Made by a program: the position numbers and the translations under genes. Source: Lysobacter stagni (GTDB taxonomy: Bacteria > Pseudomonadota > Gammaproteobacteria > Xanthomonadales > Xanthomonadaceae). From it: a DNA stretch of 64,000 nt. The stretch covers positions 1,000,001-1,064,000 of the forward strand of contig NZ_JASGBI010000001.1 in the NCBI RefSeq assembly GCF_030053425.1, read 5' to 3'. Under the pieces are notes generated by a model that saw nothing but the letters and a program-made list of their open reading frames with translations, had not been told where the DNA came from and did no database searches. Shown piece by piece: positions 9,936 to 20,490 of the stretch. Position 1 is the first letter of the stretch. Each line of letters begins with the position of its first letter.

Positions 9936-10439
9936 TCAGGCATCCAGCGCGAACAGCTGCAGGTCTTCCTCGCCCATGCACACGGTCTCCTCGAAGCGCA
10001 GCCCGATGCGTTCGAGCACCTTCACCGATGCCGCGTTGCCGGGCGATACGATCGCCAGCAGGCGAGGCATGCCCAACACGCGCATCGCGTGGTCGCGCAC
10101 CGCGCTGCACGCTTCCACTGCGTAACCCTTCGACCAGTGTCGCGGCAGGAAGGCATAGCCGATGTCGGGGGCCGGTAACGTGTCGCGACGCAACACGCCG
10201 CTCAGGCCGATCGATTCGCTGGTCTCTTTCAGCTCCACCAGCCATAGCCCATAGCCGTTCTGTGCGTAGCTGGCGCGCGGCCCGTTGTGGATGTAGTTCA
10301 CCGCGCTGCACAGGTCGCGCACGCCGCGATCGCCGATGTTGTCCAGGAACGACGGGTCGGTCAGCAATTCCAGGATGAAGGGCGCGTCGCGCTCCTCGAT
10401 CTCGCGAAGGCGAAGGCGTTCGGTTTGCAGGATCAGCAT
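9936..10439 (-). CDS. RimJ/RimL-type GNAT N-acetyltransferase
   Basis: A 167-residue acetyl-CoA-dependent N-acetyltransferase. It begins with the RimJ/RimL-type MLILQTERLRLREIEERDAP and carries DIGYAFLPRHWSKGYAVEAC (about residues 91-110), the acetyl-CoA binding motif A region, then the late VSPGNAASVKVLERIGLRFE (about 130-149) motif typical of GNATs. The acceptor (protein N-terminus, amino acid or drug) is unknown. The gene is preceded by a TATGAT -10-like box and an inverted repeat at 10461-10486 that would overlap the transcription start. Confidence 0.9.
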   Translation of the reverse strand: MLILQTERLRLREIEERDAPFILELLTDPSFLDNIGDRGVRDLCSAVNYIHNGPRASYAQNGYGLWLVELKETSESIGLSGVLRRDTLPAPDIGYAFLPRHWSKGYAVEACSAVRDHAMRVLGMPRLLAIVSPGNAASVKVLERIGLRFEETVCMGEEDLQLFALDA

Positions 10440-10460
10440 GCGTTGTCCGGATTTCTGTGT

Positions 10461-10492
10461 CGTTCCCAGTGATACCGCTGGGAACGATCATA
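10461..10492 (-). promoter_or_regulatory. Inverted repeat abutting a -10 box upstream of the GNAT gene
   Basis: CGTTCCCAG (10461-10469) and CTGGGAACG (10478-10486) form 9-bp perfect arms around 8 bases. On the minus strand TATGAT (10492-10487) lies immediately before it, placing the dyad over the expected start site of the GNAT gene. It could be an operator, a leader hairpin, or the terminator of the preceding SIMPL gene; it lacks a T tract. The -35 box is poor. Confidence 0.4.
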
Positions 10493-10519
10493 TTGTCGTG
10501 CGTGCGGTCATGTCGCGTA

Positions 10520-11239
10520 TCAGCGCTGCAGGTCGAACACTGCGCGCACGCTCTCACGATACTCCACGTCCGATTGCAGATAGCGCCCGGACGAACCCAT
10601 GCGGGTACCCGTCACTTGCACCCGGTCCAGCGTGGTCGCGTTGTACTGGTATTCGACGTTGGATCCCTGGCTGTTGATGCTGTAGACCGGTCCCAGTTTG
10701 CCCCCGAACGCGGTGGCCAGGTCGGCCGCCTGCTGGCGTGCCACCGCGATGGCCTGCAATCGCGCCTCCTCCCGCAGTGCCTTCTCGCGAGTCGACTCGA
10801 ACGACACGTTGGCGATGCCCGTGGCGCCGGCGCCCAGGCCGAAATCGAGGAACTCGTTGAGTCGCGTGAGGTCGTTGAGCACCACCGTCACCTTCCGCTC
10901 GGCGACGAAGCCACGCGACACGCGGCGGCCGTTGTCGTCGAAATCGACGTCCTCGCCGGTCGACAAGTCGGAGGCACGGATGTCCTTGTCCTGTATGGCG
11001 TACCGCGACAGCCCTTCCAGCAAGGCATTGACCGCGACATCCACCTTCTGTTTGGCGACCAGGGGGCGAGCATCGCGCTGCAGGAAATCGAAGCTCACAC
11101 GCGCCGAATCGGGCCGCGCAGAGACCTTGCCCTCGCCGCTGGCGATCACGTGGGGGCCATCGGGCAGCGGCGTGCCCGCCACGCTTGTCACCGGGACCAG
11201 CAACGCCACCGCGAACGCCAATGAATGCATCGACCGCAT
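10520..11239 (-). CDS. SIMPL-domain (DUF541) periplasmic protein
   Basis: A 239-residue exported protein of the SIMPL/DUF541 family (BP26/Omp28-like). A signal peptide (MRSMHSLAFAVALLVPVTSVAGT) precedes the domain, which starts GPHVIASGEGKVSARPDSARVSFDF (about residues 29-53), the family hallmark for the oligomer-forming beta fold, with the second half ARLQAIAVARQQAADLATAFGGKLG (about 170-194). Members form ring- or channel-like oligomers in the envelope; the role is not established. It starts 44 bp downstream of tamB on the same strand and could be in the tamAB transcript. Confidence 0.88.
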   Translation of the reverse strand: MRSMHSLAFAVALLVPVTSVAGTPLPDGPHVIASGEGKVSARPDSARVSFDFLQRDARPLVAKQKVDVAVNALLEGLSRYAIQDKDIRASDLSTGEDVDFDDNGRRVSRGFVAERKVTVVLNDLTRLNEFLDFGLGAGATGIANVSFESTREKALREEARLQAIAVARQQAADLATAFGGKLGPVYSINSQGSNVEYQYNATTLDRVQVTGTRMGSSGRYLQSDVEYRESVRAVFDLQR

Positions 11240-11283
11240 CGATCCGCTCCATTCCCCTGGAGCCGGCAGGCTAGCACGCGTGC

Positions 11284-14200
11284 CTATTTCTCCCGCCGCC
11301 AGTTGATCGAAGCACGGTTCTCCACCGTGCTCGATTCGATCTGCACGTCGAAGCCCTTGCGCAGCAGGTACTTGAGCATCAGCACCTGGCCGGTGCCCAG
11401 CAGCGATACGCCGTAGCCGACGTACAGGCGCGGCGAGAGATGCTTGCCCACGCCGAGCACGCTGCCGCCGAGCGCGCGGCTTTCGCTGACGCCCGCATCG
11501 TCCAGGCCCAGCTTCGCGCCCAGCTGCGAGGCGATGAGGCTGCCGCCTGCCGAAAGCGCGGCGCTCGCGGCGGTGACCTGCCGGCTTTCGTCGCTGCTGG
11601 CGCTGGCCAGCGGACGGCCCAGCGTGAGGTAGGCCAGCGCTTCGGACTGCGAACTGGCTGGATCGGACCAGACCGTCGCGGTGGGCGCACTGGCGCGGCC
11701 GCGGATGTCGACGCCGGCCGTCACGTCGCCGACCACGCGTTCGGCGCGCACGTTGAGGATCGGATCGGACACGGGACCGCCCGACCACGACAACTCGCCG
11801 CGCGTGATGTTGAGTTCCTGACCGTACGCCTTGTACGTGCCGTGCACCTGCAGCTGACCGCTGGCCGTCATCTCGCGGCCGGGGTGCGAGCGCACGCGCA
11901 TCCGGCCGCCCAGTCCGCCTTCCAGGCCAAAGCCGTTGAGGCGGACGTCGTCGCCGAGCACGAGCGCCAGGTCCAGGTCGAGCGGCGAGGCGGCGGTCCG
12001 CTCTGGATCCTCCGGATCCAGCACCACCACATCCGGCGACGCCGATACGCCCTGGTCCAGTCGTTCCAGGTCGATGCGTGCCGAAGGCACCGTGACCGTG
12101 CCGGTTACCGTGATCGGCTGACCGGCGGCATAGCGCACCTGCAGGTCGGGACTGGCGACGGCGTGCAGGTCGCGCGTGTCGGATACCAGCACGTTCTGCC
12201 CGCGGACCGTGAGCAGGAGTGGCGCGGTGGTGTCCTGCCAGTTGAGGGTGCCATCGACCTTGAGCGTGCCCTCGCCAGAACGTATGGAACCGGCGATGCG
12301 CGCGGTGCCGTCGGGCAGTGCATCCAGGTGAACGTCGCCGTTGTCGAGCACGATGGCCAGCGACGGGATTTCGGTGCTGAACTCGCTCAGCCGTGCCTGC
12401 CCGCCGATCTGCGGACGTGCACGCGTGCCGCCCAGCGTGAGTCGCGCATCGAGCCGGCCCTTGGGTTCCATGATGTCGGGCGAGAACAGCTCCAGCCATA
12501 CCAGCTCGGTGGTGTTGACCGCGACGTTGCCTGACAGCGGCGCGTAGTCGTCCCAGCCGGTCGTGATGCTGGCCTCGATGCGGCCGCCGCTGTTGAAGGC
12601 CGTGCCCAGTTCGGCATGGATGCGACGCGGGTCGAAGGTCGCGTCGAGGACGAGGTTGTCGTAGTTCAGAACTTCGCGCCGGGAGCGCGCGCTGTTCTTC
12701 AGGCCGCCACCGGCCGAACGCACGTGCACCTCGCCGCGCCATGCATTGCCGGCGGGTCGCAGCTGGCCATCGAGCGAGATCTCGCCGCGCAGCACCCACG
12801 GCCGGCCGTCCTCGCGCTCGGGCAGATACGGGACCAGCAGACTCAGCGGCAATGCATCGCCATTCACCGCCAGCCCGCGACGCGGCCAGTCGGCGCTGGC
12901 GCACAGCGAACCGCCGCCGCTGGAGACGAAACAGCTGTTGCTCAGCGAGCCGTTGCGGCCATCCCAGCTGAAACGGGCTGCCTGCTGCAGGTGCCACGAC
13001 GCGCCACGCGTGGGCGCCAATTGGAATGCCGACAGCGCGCCCTGCCACGTCGTGCCGCGTCGTGCCGCATCGCCGGCCAGCGTCAGGTGACCGATGTCGC
13101 CATGCGCCTCGCCCTGCAGATGCAGCGATTCCACGGCGCCGCGTGCGTCCAGCGTCACCGACGACAGTGGCAGGCCAACCTCCAGTCCGGTGGCCCGCAC
13201 CGCGATCGCGCCGTTGCCGCGCTGCCAGGGCAGGCGGCCCTTGGCGGTGAACGTATCGGCGCGGTAATCGCCGTACTTCAGCCCGCTGCCGGTGAGGTCG
13301 GCCACGACATCGGGCGCGGCCCGCGGACCCTTCACCTGCAGCGTGCCGCGCAACGTGCCGGCGCCACCGGGCAGCAGGTCCGACAACACCAGCGGCGCGA
13401 ACGTCGCGTCGATGTCCAGCGCCGAAGCGACGCGGCCCTTCGCATCGATGCGGCTGCCGCCGAGCGTCAGCGCGACATCGCCTTCGTACGCCGTCTCGCC
13501 ACCGGCGGTGCCGGCGCCGTGCATCGTGAAGTGCGCGCGGCCCTGCAGCGGACGATTGCGCAGGCGGCCGCCCAGTTGCGACGCGTCGGCGACGATCTCC
13601 AACCCGCCGTCGTCGCGCGTGCGGCCGGTGGTGGTCAACTTGCCGTTGACCGAGCCCTTCCAGTCGGCGGCGAAATAGCCCGGATCGAAGCCGGCCAGGG
13701 TGGTGTCCAGATTCCACGACAGCGACGGCGCCCAGGCCACCGTGCCGGTGCCGTCGAGCGTGCCGCTGGGCATGCGCGCCTGCAGCGTCTTGAGCACCAT
13801 GCGTTCGTCGTTGCCGCGTCCGTCGAAGCGCACCGTGGCCTGCTCGCGATCCCGGCGCAGCGTGGCGTTGCCGATGGCGGCCCATGATTTCAACGTGCCG
13901 GCGAACCCCAGGTCCGCATCCACGCCGATCGCGACCGGCACTTCCTGCGCACCCTGAGGCGCCTGCGTCGTGGCCTGCTGCAGCTTGCGTGCGCTGACGC
14001 TGGCCGGCGGATTGGGCGCCGCGGCGGCGACGGTCGTCGTGCCGCCGAAGGTGAGCCCGCGCGCGTTCGCGGCGAAACGGAAACGTGCGTTCGCCGCATC
14101 GGTGAAATCGGCGGTGCCACGCAGCGTCGCCTCGCCGCCGAAGATACGCAACGCCAGTGGCTGCACGTCCAGCACCTGGTTCTCCAGTTTCACTTTCGAC

Positions 14201-15210
14201 GGCAGCACCGTCGCGACGAGATCGCCGCGGCGCAGTTCGCCGCGCAGGTCGGCCGCGCCACCCATGCCGTCGGCGCTGAAGCTGAAGACGATCGGCTGAT
14301 CGTCGTCTCTCGCCTCAGCGCCGGTGAGGAGGCCTAGGTCGAGACCCTCGGCGTCCGCGTCCAGCCGCCAGCGTGGTTCATCGCGACCGTGCAACACCAG
14401 GCTCGCATGCAGCGGCGAGGGCACGTGTCCAGCGATGGCGACGTTCATGCGCGACAGATCGCCACGCGCGACCACTCCCACGCGTGCCGGCGTGCGGCCG
14501 TCCGCCGCGGGCAGCACCGCGCTGGCGGTGAGGTCGGTGCGGTAGTCCTCGCGCGGCAGGTAATCGCCGTGCAGGTTGAACCGGCCGCGGTCGCTGTCGA
14601 CGAACACGCGTTCGACATGCAGACGGCCTTCGCGTGCATCGAGTCCGCCGCGCAGCGTGCGCACGTCGATGAGCTTCTCTTTCTCCTGCGTCAGCAGGAA
14701 ACCGTCCACACGTACGTCCTCGGCCTGCAGCTCCAGCGGCGGTGCGATCTCCGGCAACACCTCGGGCCAGCGCGGCAGCTCGAACGGCTCGTCGCTCTTG
14801 GGGATCTCCAGGGTCGCGTTGCGGATCTGCAGGGCATCCAGGCGCAGACGCCTGCGGATCAGCGGACGGATCGCCGGGTCGATGTGCACGCGTTCGGCAG
14901 TGAACACAATGCGGTCGTAGGTGAAGCGCACGCCGTTGAGCGTGAGCGGACCCGATAGCGGACCTTCGAGCGAACGCCACGACAGCGTCGCGTTGTCCGG
15001 CAGGCGCGCGACGATCTGCGCCATCAGCAGGTCGCGACCGCCGATGCTGGTCAACAGCCAGTACAGGAACACACCGGCCAGCAGCGCCACTGCAACCGAG
15101 AGGATGCCCGCGCGTACCGCCAGCCAACGCAGGCGCGCGAAACGGCGCTGCCGCAGCTCCGCGATGCGCTGCTCGCGCGGGTCTTCGTTGCCTGGAGTCG
15201 CCGTGTTCAT
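11284..15210 (-). CDS. tamB: Translocation and assembly module subunit TamB
   Basis: A 1308-residue inner-membrane-anchored protein that spans the periplasm, works with TamA in outer-membrane protein assembly and is implicated, with YhdP and YdbH, in phospholipid transport to the outer membrane. Residues about 28-52 form the signal anchor (AVRAGILSVAVALLAGVFLYW). The rest is a long run of beta-strand repeats (AsmA-like, TamB groove) and the C-terminal TamB (DUF490) domain ending in LKYLLRKGFDVQIESS and a terminal strand. Length fits the family. The ATG at 15210 lies three bases after the tamA stop, so tamA and tamB form one operon with tamA first. Confidence 0.95.
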   Translation of the reverse strand: MNTATPGNEDPREQRIAELRQRRFARLRWLAVRAGILSVAVALLAGVFLYWLLTSIGGRDLLMAQIVARLPDNATLSWRSLEGPLSGPLTLNGVRFTYDRIVFTAERVHIDPAIRPLIRRRLRLDALQIRNATLEIPKSDEPFELPRWPEVLPEIAPPLELQAEDVRVDGFLLTQEKEKLIDVRTLRGGLDAREGRLHVERVFVDSDRGRFNLHGDYLPREDYRTDLTASAVLPAADGRTPARVGVVARGDLSRMNVAIAGHVPSPLHASLVLHGRDEPRWRLDADAEGLDLGLLTGAEARDDDQPIVFSFSADGMGGAADLRGELRRGDLVATVLPSKVKLENQVLDVQPLALRIFGGEATLRGTADFTDAANARFRFAANARGLTFGGTTTVAAAAPNPPASVSARKLQQATTQAPQGAQEVPVAIGVDADLGFAGTLKSWAAIGNATLRRDREQATVRFDGRGNDERMVLKTLQARMPSGTLDGTGTVAWAPSLSWNLDTTLAGFDPGYFAADWKGSVNGKLTTTGRTRDDGGLEIVADASQLGGRLRNRPLQGRAHFTMHGAGTAGGETAYEGDVALTLGGSRIDAKGRVASALDIDATFAPLVLSDLLPGGAGTLRGTLQVKGPRAAPDVVADLTGSGLKYGDYRADTFTAKGRLPWQRGNGAIAVRATGLEVGLPLSSVTLDARGAVESLHLQGEAHGDIGHLTLAGDAARRGTTWQGALSAFQLAPTRGASWHLQQAARFSWDGRNGSLSNSCFVSSGGGSLCASADWPRRGLAVNGDALPLSLLVPYLPEREDGRPWVLRGEISLDGQLRPAGNAWRGEVHVRSAGGGLKNSARSRREVLNYDNLVLDATFDPRRIHAELGTAFNSGGRIEASITTGWDDYAPLSGNVAVNTTELVWLELFSPDIMEPKGRLDARLTLGGTRARPQIGGQARLSEFSTEIPSLAIVLDNGDVHLDALPDGTARIAGSIRSGEGTLKVDGTLNWQDTTAPLLLTVRGQNVLVSDTRDLHAVASPDLQVRYAAGQPITVTGTVTVPSARIDLERLDQGVSASPDVVVLDPEDPERTAASPLDLDLALVLGDDVRLNGFGLEGGLGGRMRVRSHPGREMTASGQLQVHGTYKAYGQELNITRGELSWSGGPVSDPILNVRAERVVGDVTAGVDIRGRASAPTATVWSDPASSQSEALAYLTLGRPLASASSDESRQVTAASAALSAGGSLIASQLGAKLGLDDAGVSESRALGGSVLGVGKHLSPRLYVGYGVSLLGTGQVLMLKYLLRKGFDVQIESSTVENRASINWRREK

Positions 15211-15213
15211 GCG

Positions 15214-17082
15214 CTACCAGTCCGCACCGATGTTCAGGTAGATCTCGTAATCCGAGTCCGGGTCGTTCAGGCCGCGCGCGATGTCCACGCGAACGGGCCC
15301 CACCGGCGAGCGCCAGCGTACGCCGATGCCGACGCCGGTGTGCAGGTCGAAGTTCTGGTCGCGGTCGGTGCTGTCGGTCACGTCGCTGCCGAACTTGTTG
15401 AAGGCATCGCCCGCGTCGACGAACACGGCCGCGCCCCAGGTGTCGTTGAAGTAGTGCTCGAACTCCGCCGAACCGGTCAGCACGTTCTTCGCGCCCAGCG
15501 CGTACTTCTTGCCGTCGCTGCCGATGGTGGAGGGGCCGACTTCGCGGAATGCGTAGCCGCGGATGCTGCGGTCGCCACCGGCGAAGAAGCGCAGGCTCGG
15601 TGGCATGTTCACCAGTGCGTTGGTGAAGGTGCCGCCGACTTCGCCGCGCACGATCAGGCGGTTGTTGTCGCCGATGGCCTGATACCAGCGTGCGACGCCC
15701 CATGCCTGCGCGAAGTTCGCATCGGAACCGAGGCCTTCGAGGCCGCCGCGCACTTCCACCGTGATGCCGATGCCGTGACGCGGAAAAATGCGGTCGTCCG
15801 CGTCGATGAACTCGGCGCGCAACGAGGGATACAGGAACGTCGCGTAGTTGTAGGCGGTGGCGGCGAACACCGGCTCGTCGTCCGTATCGTCGTCGGGGTC
15901 GGAGCCGTCCGTCCCCTCGGGGACGGTCGCATAGGCCCAGCGCTCGCGCAGCGCGTGCAGCGACGCCACGGCGTTGAGGCGACGGTTGATCTGTCCACTC
16001 CGGCTGGCCACGAGCTCGACCTTGTTCGTGTCCATGTAGTCGGTCTGTTCGTCGTAGTACTGCGCGCTGAAGGTGTACCAGCCGTCCAGCCACGCGAACG
16101 CGGGAATGCGGTACTGCGCGGTCGCGGTCTTGCGCTTGGAGGCCCAGTCGATCTGGCCCAGCGCCTTGTGGCCGCGGTCGTTGACGTAACGGCGTTCCAT
16201 GCCCAGGCGAACACCGGGGCCGCTGTCGGTGCCGTAGCTCAGGCCCGCGGTGTAGATGGTGCGCTTGGCCGGCGTCAGCGTGACGTTCACCGGTACTTCG
16301 TTGTCGACAGCGTCTTCCGGGCGGGGCTCGATCTCGATGCTGGAGAAGTAGTCCAGCCGCGCCAGCGATTCGCGGAAGCGGTCCAGCTTGCCCTGGTGGT
16401 AGTAGCTGCCCTGGTCCCAGTAGATCAGCTTGTCGAGCAGGCTCCTGCGGATGATCTGGTGCGGTGTCTGCTCGATGTTGATCGGGCCCATGTCGTAGCG
16501 GCCACCGCTGCTCCACACCAGGTCGATGTCGGCGGCACGCTCGGCGCGGGTGACTTCGACGCGGCGCGAACTGAAGTCGGCATCGAAGTAGCCACGCTCG
16601 GCCAGGCGGCGCGTGATCTTGGTCTTGCTCGCCTCGTACAGCTCGTGGTTGAAGATGTCGCCGACCTGCGGCCGGAACGCGGCCAGGTCCTGCTTCAGGT
16701 AACGGTCCTCGTTGCCCTCGCCGATGATGGCGATGTCGGCACGCCGCACGCGCACGGGTTCGTCCAGGGTCACGGTGATGGTGACGGTGACGCCGGTGTC
16801 GCCGTTACCGCTGCGCTCGACGACGATCTTCGGCGAGTAGAAGCCGAAGGGTTCCAGCGCCTCGCGCGTTTCGTCCTCGGCTTCGCGGACCAGGTAGCCC
16901 AGTCGGCGCCCGGGCACGTCCTGGCCGATCGCATCCACCACCGACAGCGCGCCGCGCACGTTGGTGGTTTCGGCCTCATCCAGACCGTGGATATCCACCC
17001 GCACGACCTTCGCGGCCTCCGCCGTTCCGGCTGCGGTGAGCAAGAACGCAGCGGTGGCCAGTACGCGGGGGAAGGTCGGCAT
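15214..17082 (-). CDS. tamA: Autotransporter assembly factor TamA (Omp85 family)
   Basis: Outer-membrane protein of 622 residues with an N-terminal signal peptide (MPTFPRVLATAAFLLTAAGTAEA), three POTRA-like domains (to about residue 290) and a C-terminal 16-stranded Omp85 barrel. The conserved barrel motif around VRGEVGGTF and FFAGGDRSIRGYAFREVGP (about 510-530) includes the RGY of the L6 loop that inserts in Omp85 proteins. The chain ends in hydrophobic INIGADW, a BamA-recognised beta-signal type end. Together with tamB, three bases downstream, it makes the TAM complex. The ATG at 17082 gives a proper signal peptide but no strong Shine-Dalgarno. Confidence 0.95.
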   Translation of the reverse strand: MPTFPRVLATAAFLLTAAGTAEAAKVVRVDIHGLDEAETTNVRGALSVVDAIGQDVPGRRLGYLVREAEDETREALEPFGFYSPKIVVERSGNGDTGVTVTITVTLDEPVRVRRADIAIIGEGNEDRYLKQDLAAFRPQVGDIFNHELYEASKTKITRRLAERGYFDADFSSRRVEVTRAERAADIDLVWSSGGRYDMGPINIEQTPHQIIRRSLLDKLIYWDQGSYYHQGKLDRFRESLARLDYFSSIEIEPRPEDAVDNEVPVNVTLTPAKRTIYTAGLSYGTDSGPGVRLGMERRYVNDRGHKALGQIDWASKRKTATAQYRIPAFAWLDGWYTFSAQYYDEQTDYMDTNKVELVASRSGQINRRLNAVASLHALRERWAYATVPEGTDGSDPDDDTDDEPVFAATAYNYATFLYPSLRAEFIDADDRIFPRHGIGITVEVRGGLEGLGSDANFAQAWGVARWYQAIGDNNRLIVRGEVGGTFTNALVNMPPSLRFFAGGDRSIRGYAFREVGPSTIGSDGKKYALGAKNVLTGSAEFEHYFNDTWGAAVFVDAGDAFNKFGSDVTDSTDRDQNFDLHTGVGIGVRWRSPVGPVRVDIARGLNDPDSDYEIYLNIGADW

Positions 17083-17177
17083 GCGGGGCAGGATAACCGG
17101 GGCGTGCGCCGGAGCTGGTTAACGGTCGGTGTAGACCGGCAGGCAGCGGCAGCCGGTGTGGCGCCGCTGTGCATGAA

Positions 17178-17198
17178 GCCGGGCCGCCATGGCCCGGC
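17178..17198. terminator. Hairpin downstream of glyS
   Basis: GCCGGGCC (17178-17185) and GGCCCGGC (17191-17198) make an 8-bp G+C stem with a GCCAT loop just past the glyS stop codon. There is no T tract, so it may be a weak or rho-assisted terminator between glyS and tamA. Confidence 0.35.
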
Positions 17199-17207
17199 CG
17201 TGCATCG

Positions 17208-19283
17208 TCAGATCGACAGGTGTTCGATCGCCGCGACGCTACCCAGGCGGTCCGACAGGCGCTTGAGCAGCGCGAGGCGGTTGTTGCGCACGGCGGCATC
17301 GTCGACGTTCACCATGACGCCGTCGAAGAAGGCATCGACCTGCGGACGCAGCCGCGCCAGTCGGCCCAGAACCGCGACGTAGTCGCGTTGGGCCAGCAGC
17401 GGATCGGTGTCGGCGATGGCGCCGTTCACCGCATCGGCGAGTTCACGCTCGGCGTTCTCGGCGAACTTCGACGCGTCGATCGACGAGGGCACGTCACCCT
17501 CGACCTTCTTCAGGATGTTGCGGATGCGCTTGTTGGCGGCGGCCAGCGCTGCGGCTTCGGGCAGCTTGCTGAACTCGGCGATGGCATTGAGGCGATGATC
17601 GAAGTCGGGCAGCGAATCGTGCGCGACGTTCTCCACCGCATCGAACTGCACCGACGCCACGCCGCGATCGGCGTAGTAGCCACGCAGTCGGTCGTAGACG
17701 AACTGGGTGACGTCGTAGCTGCCGATGTCGGCCGCCTTCACCGGCTGCAGCGCAACGGCGCGTTCGACCAGCTCGTGCAGCAACAGGTCATGGCCGCCTT
17801 CCAGCAGCGTGCGCGCCAGACCCAATGCATTGCGGCGCAGCGCGAACGGGTCCTTGTTGCCGGTGGGCTTAAGGCCCGCGGCGAAACCGCCGGCCAGCGT
17901 GTCCAGACGTTCGGCGATGGCCAGCACCTGGCCCAGCTTCGAAGGGGCGATGGCGTCGCCGGCGAAGCGCGGCATGTAGGCCTCGTCGATCGCGTGCGCG
18001 ACGTCCAGCGGCTGGTTCTCCACCGCGGCGTAATAGCGGCCCGCGATGCCCTGAAGTTCCGGGAACTCGCCGACCAGTCGCGATTGCAGGTCGGCCTTCG
18101 ACAGCACCGCGGCGCTGCGCGCCAGCGCGGGATCTACCCCGACCTGCGCGGCGATGCCTTCCGCCAGCGCGGCCACGCGCGCGACCTTGTCGGCGATGGT
18201 GCCCAGCTTGTCCTGGTACTTCACGTTGGCCAGGCCATCGTTCATCGACGACAGGCCCTGCTTCATGTCCTCGACGAAGAAGAACTTCGCATCGGCGAAG
18301 CGCGGACGGATCACGCGCTCGTAGCCCTTGCGGACCTCGGTCTCGTCCTTCGATTCGATGTTGGCGATGCCGATGAAATGCTCGCCCAGCTTTCCTTCCG
18401 CATCGAGGACGGGGAAGAACTTCTGGTTGGCCTCCATCGTGGCGATCAGCGCTTCCTGCGGCACGGCGAGGAACTCGCGCTCGAAACTGCAGGCCACGGC
18501 CTTGGGCCACTCGGTGAGGCCATTGACCTCTTCCAGGATGCCGGTGTCGATGCGCGCGTTGCCGCCGGCGTTGCGCGCGGCGGCCTGGACTTCCAGCACG
18601 ATGCGCTCGCGGCGCTCGTCCGGATCGACCAGCACCTTCGCACCGCGCAGCGATTCGACGTAGTCCGCCGGCGTGCTGAACCAGACCGGCTTGTCGTGCA
18701 TGAAACGGTGGCCGCGACTCATGCGGTCGCTCGTGGTGCCGAACAGTTCAGCCTCGACCACGTCCTTGCCCAGCAGCAGCACCAGCCAGTGCACGGGGCG
18801 CGCGAAGCCGTAATCGTGGTCGCCCCAGCGCATCGGCTTGGGGATCGGCATGGCGGCGACGGCTTCGCGCAGGATCTCCGGCAGCAGCGAGGCCGTGCTC
18901 GCGCCCGGCTTCACCGCGCGATGGACGAAGCGTTCGCCCTTGTTGTCGGTGGTCTTCTCCAGCTGCGTCCAGTCGATGCCGGCCTTGGCCGCGAAGCCCT
19001 GCAGCGCCTTGGTCGGCTGGCCATCGGCGTCGAGCGCGATGTTGAGGTACGGGCCGAGCACTTCGGACTTCTGTTCCGGCTGCTCCAGCGCCACGCCCGG
19101 CAGGCGCACGGCCAGGCGACGCGGTGTGTACAGCGGCTTGGCGTCGTCGCGCTCGAAGGCGATGCCGCGCTTGGCCAGCCCGTCGATGACGCCGTCGAAG
19201 AACGCCTGCCCCAGTCCGGGCAGGGCCTTGACCGGCAGCTCTTCGGTGCCCAGTTCGATCAGAAGGGGAGACATCGTGCTCAT
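17208..19283 (-). CDS. glyS: Glycine--tRNA ligase beta subunit
   Basis: The beta subunit of the bacterial alpha2-beta2 glycyl-tRNA synthetase, responsible for tRNA recognition. From the ATG at 19283 it is 691 residues, the usual length. The N-terminus [20 protein letters not shown] (about residues 6-25) is the family signature, and the chain shows the HD-like helical core and the C-terminal anticodon-binding domain ending in [13 protein letters not shown]. ATGs exist at 19295, 19283 and 19274; the middle one gives the family start MST, but the best Shine-Dalgarno (AGGGAAG) precedes 19295 and lies inside the REP element. It is read after glyQ, 147 bp downstream of it, an unusually long gap caused by the REP element. 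Confidence 0.96.
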   Translation of the reverse strand: MSTMSPLLIELGTEELPVKALPGLGQAFFDGVIDGLAKRGIAFERDDAKPLYTPRRLAVRLPGVALEQPEQKSEVLGPYLNIALDADGQPTKALQGFAAKAGIDWTQLEKTTDNKGERFVHRAVKPGASTASLLPEILREAVAAMPIPKPMRWGDHDYGFARPVHWLVLLLGKDVVEAELFGTTSDRMSRGHRFMHDKPVWFSTPADYVESLRGAKVLVDPDERRERIVLEVQAAARNAGGNARIDTGILEEVNGLTEWPKAVACSFEREFLAVPQEALIATMEANQKFFPVLDAEGKLGEHFIGIANIESKDETEVRKGYERVIRPRFADAKFFFVEDMKQGLSSMNDGLANVKYQDKLGTIADKVARVAALAEGIAAQVGVDPALARSAAVLSKADLQSRLVGEFPELQGIAGRYYAAVENQPLDVAHAIDEAYMPRFAGDAIAPSKLGQVLAIAERLDTLAGGFAAGLKPTGNKDPFALRRNALGLARTLLEGGHDLLLHELVERAVALQPVKAADIGSYDVTQFVYDRLRGYYADRGVASVQFDAVENVAHDSLPDFDHRLNAIAEFSKLPEAAALAAANKRIRNILKKVEGDVPSSIDASKFAENAERELADAVNGAIADTDPLLAQRDYVAVLGRLARLRPQVDAFFDGVMVNVDDAAVRNNRLALLKRLSDRLGSVAAIEHLSI

Positions 19284-19300
19284 CAAGGTTTCCATCTTTC

Positions 19301-19425
19301 TTCCCTCTCCCTTTGTGGGAGAAGGACCGGCGCGAAGCGCCAGGGAGAGGGGGCGCGGAAGCGGGGCAGAACCCCTCTCCCTCGCCGCTGCGCGGCTTTC
19401 CCTCTCCCGCAAGGGGAGAGGGGAA
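19301..19425. repeat. REP-like palindromic element between glyQ and glyS
   Basis: Several GGGAGAGG/CCTCTCCC arms are packed in 125 bp: TCTCCC-TTTGT-GGGAGA (19306-19322), CAGGGAGAGGG (from 19341), ACCCCTCTCCC (from 19371) and CCTCTCCC-GCAAG-GGGAGAGG (19401-19421). This is the common intergenic REP type of Xanthomonadaceae and resembles the element at 30665-30815. The proximal arm supplies the purine-rich sequence in front of glyS. Confidence 0.8.
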
Positions 19426-19430
19426 CAACA

Positions 19431-20339
<909 letters not shown>

Positions 20340-20369
20340 GGTCTCGGTGGGGGAACTGCAAAGCGGGTT

Positions 20370-20375
20370 AGTATA
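20370..20375 (-). promoter_or_regulatory. -10 box candidate for glyQ
   Basis: TATACT on the minus strand, 31 bases before the glyQ ATG. The -35 region is not convincing. It is also the only AT-rich spot in the glyQ/GATase divergent gap. Confidence 0.35.
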
Positions 20376-20490
20376 GCCACGGGCCTTGATGCTGCTGGTT
20401 TTTTCGCCTTCCGGCGCGGCGGCCACGGCTCCGTCCGACCCCCTCGCATCCGCGCGGGATGCCGATCCACCGCCGTCGTCCGTCATTGCC

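Noticed and set aside
10520..13885. A long minus-strand frame that joins the SIMPL gene to upstream sequence
   Set aside because: Its first 880 residues are an out-of-frame reading of tamB (Arg/Gly/Ala-rich). The real SIMPL start with a signal peptide is at 11239.
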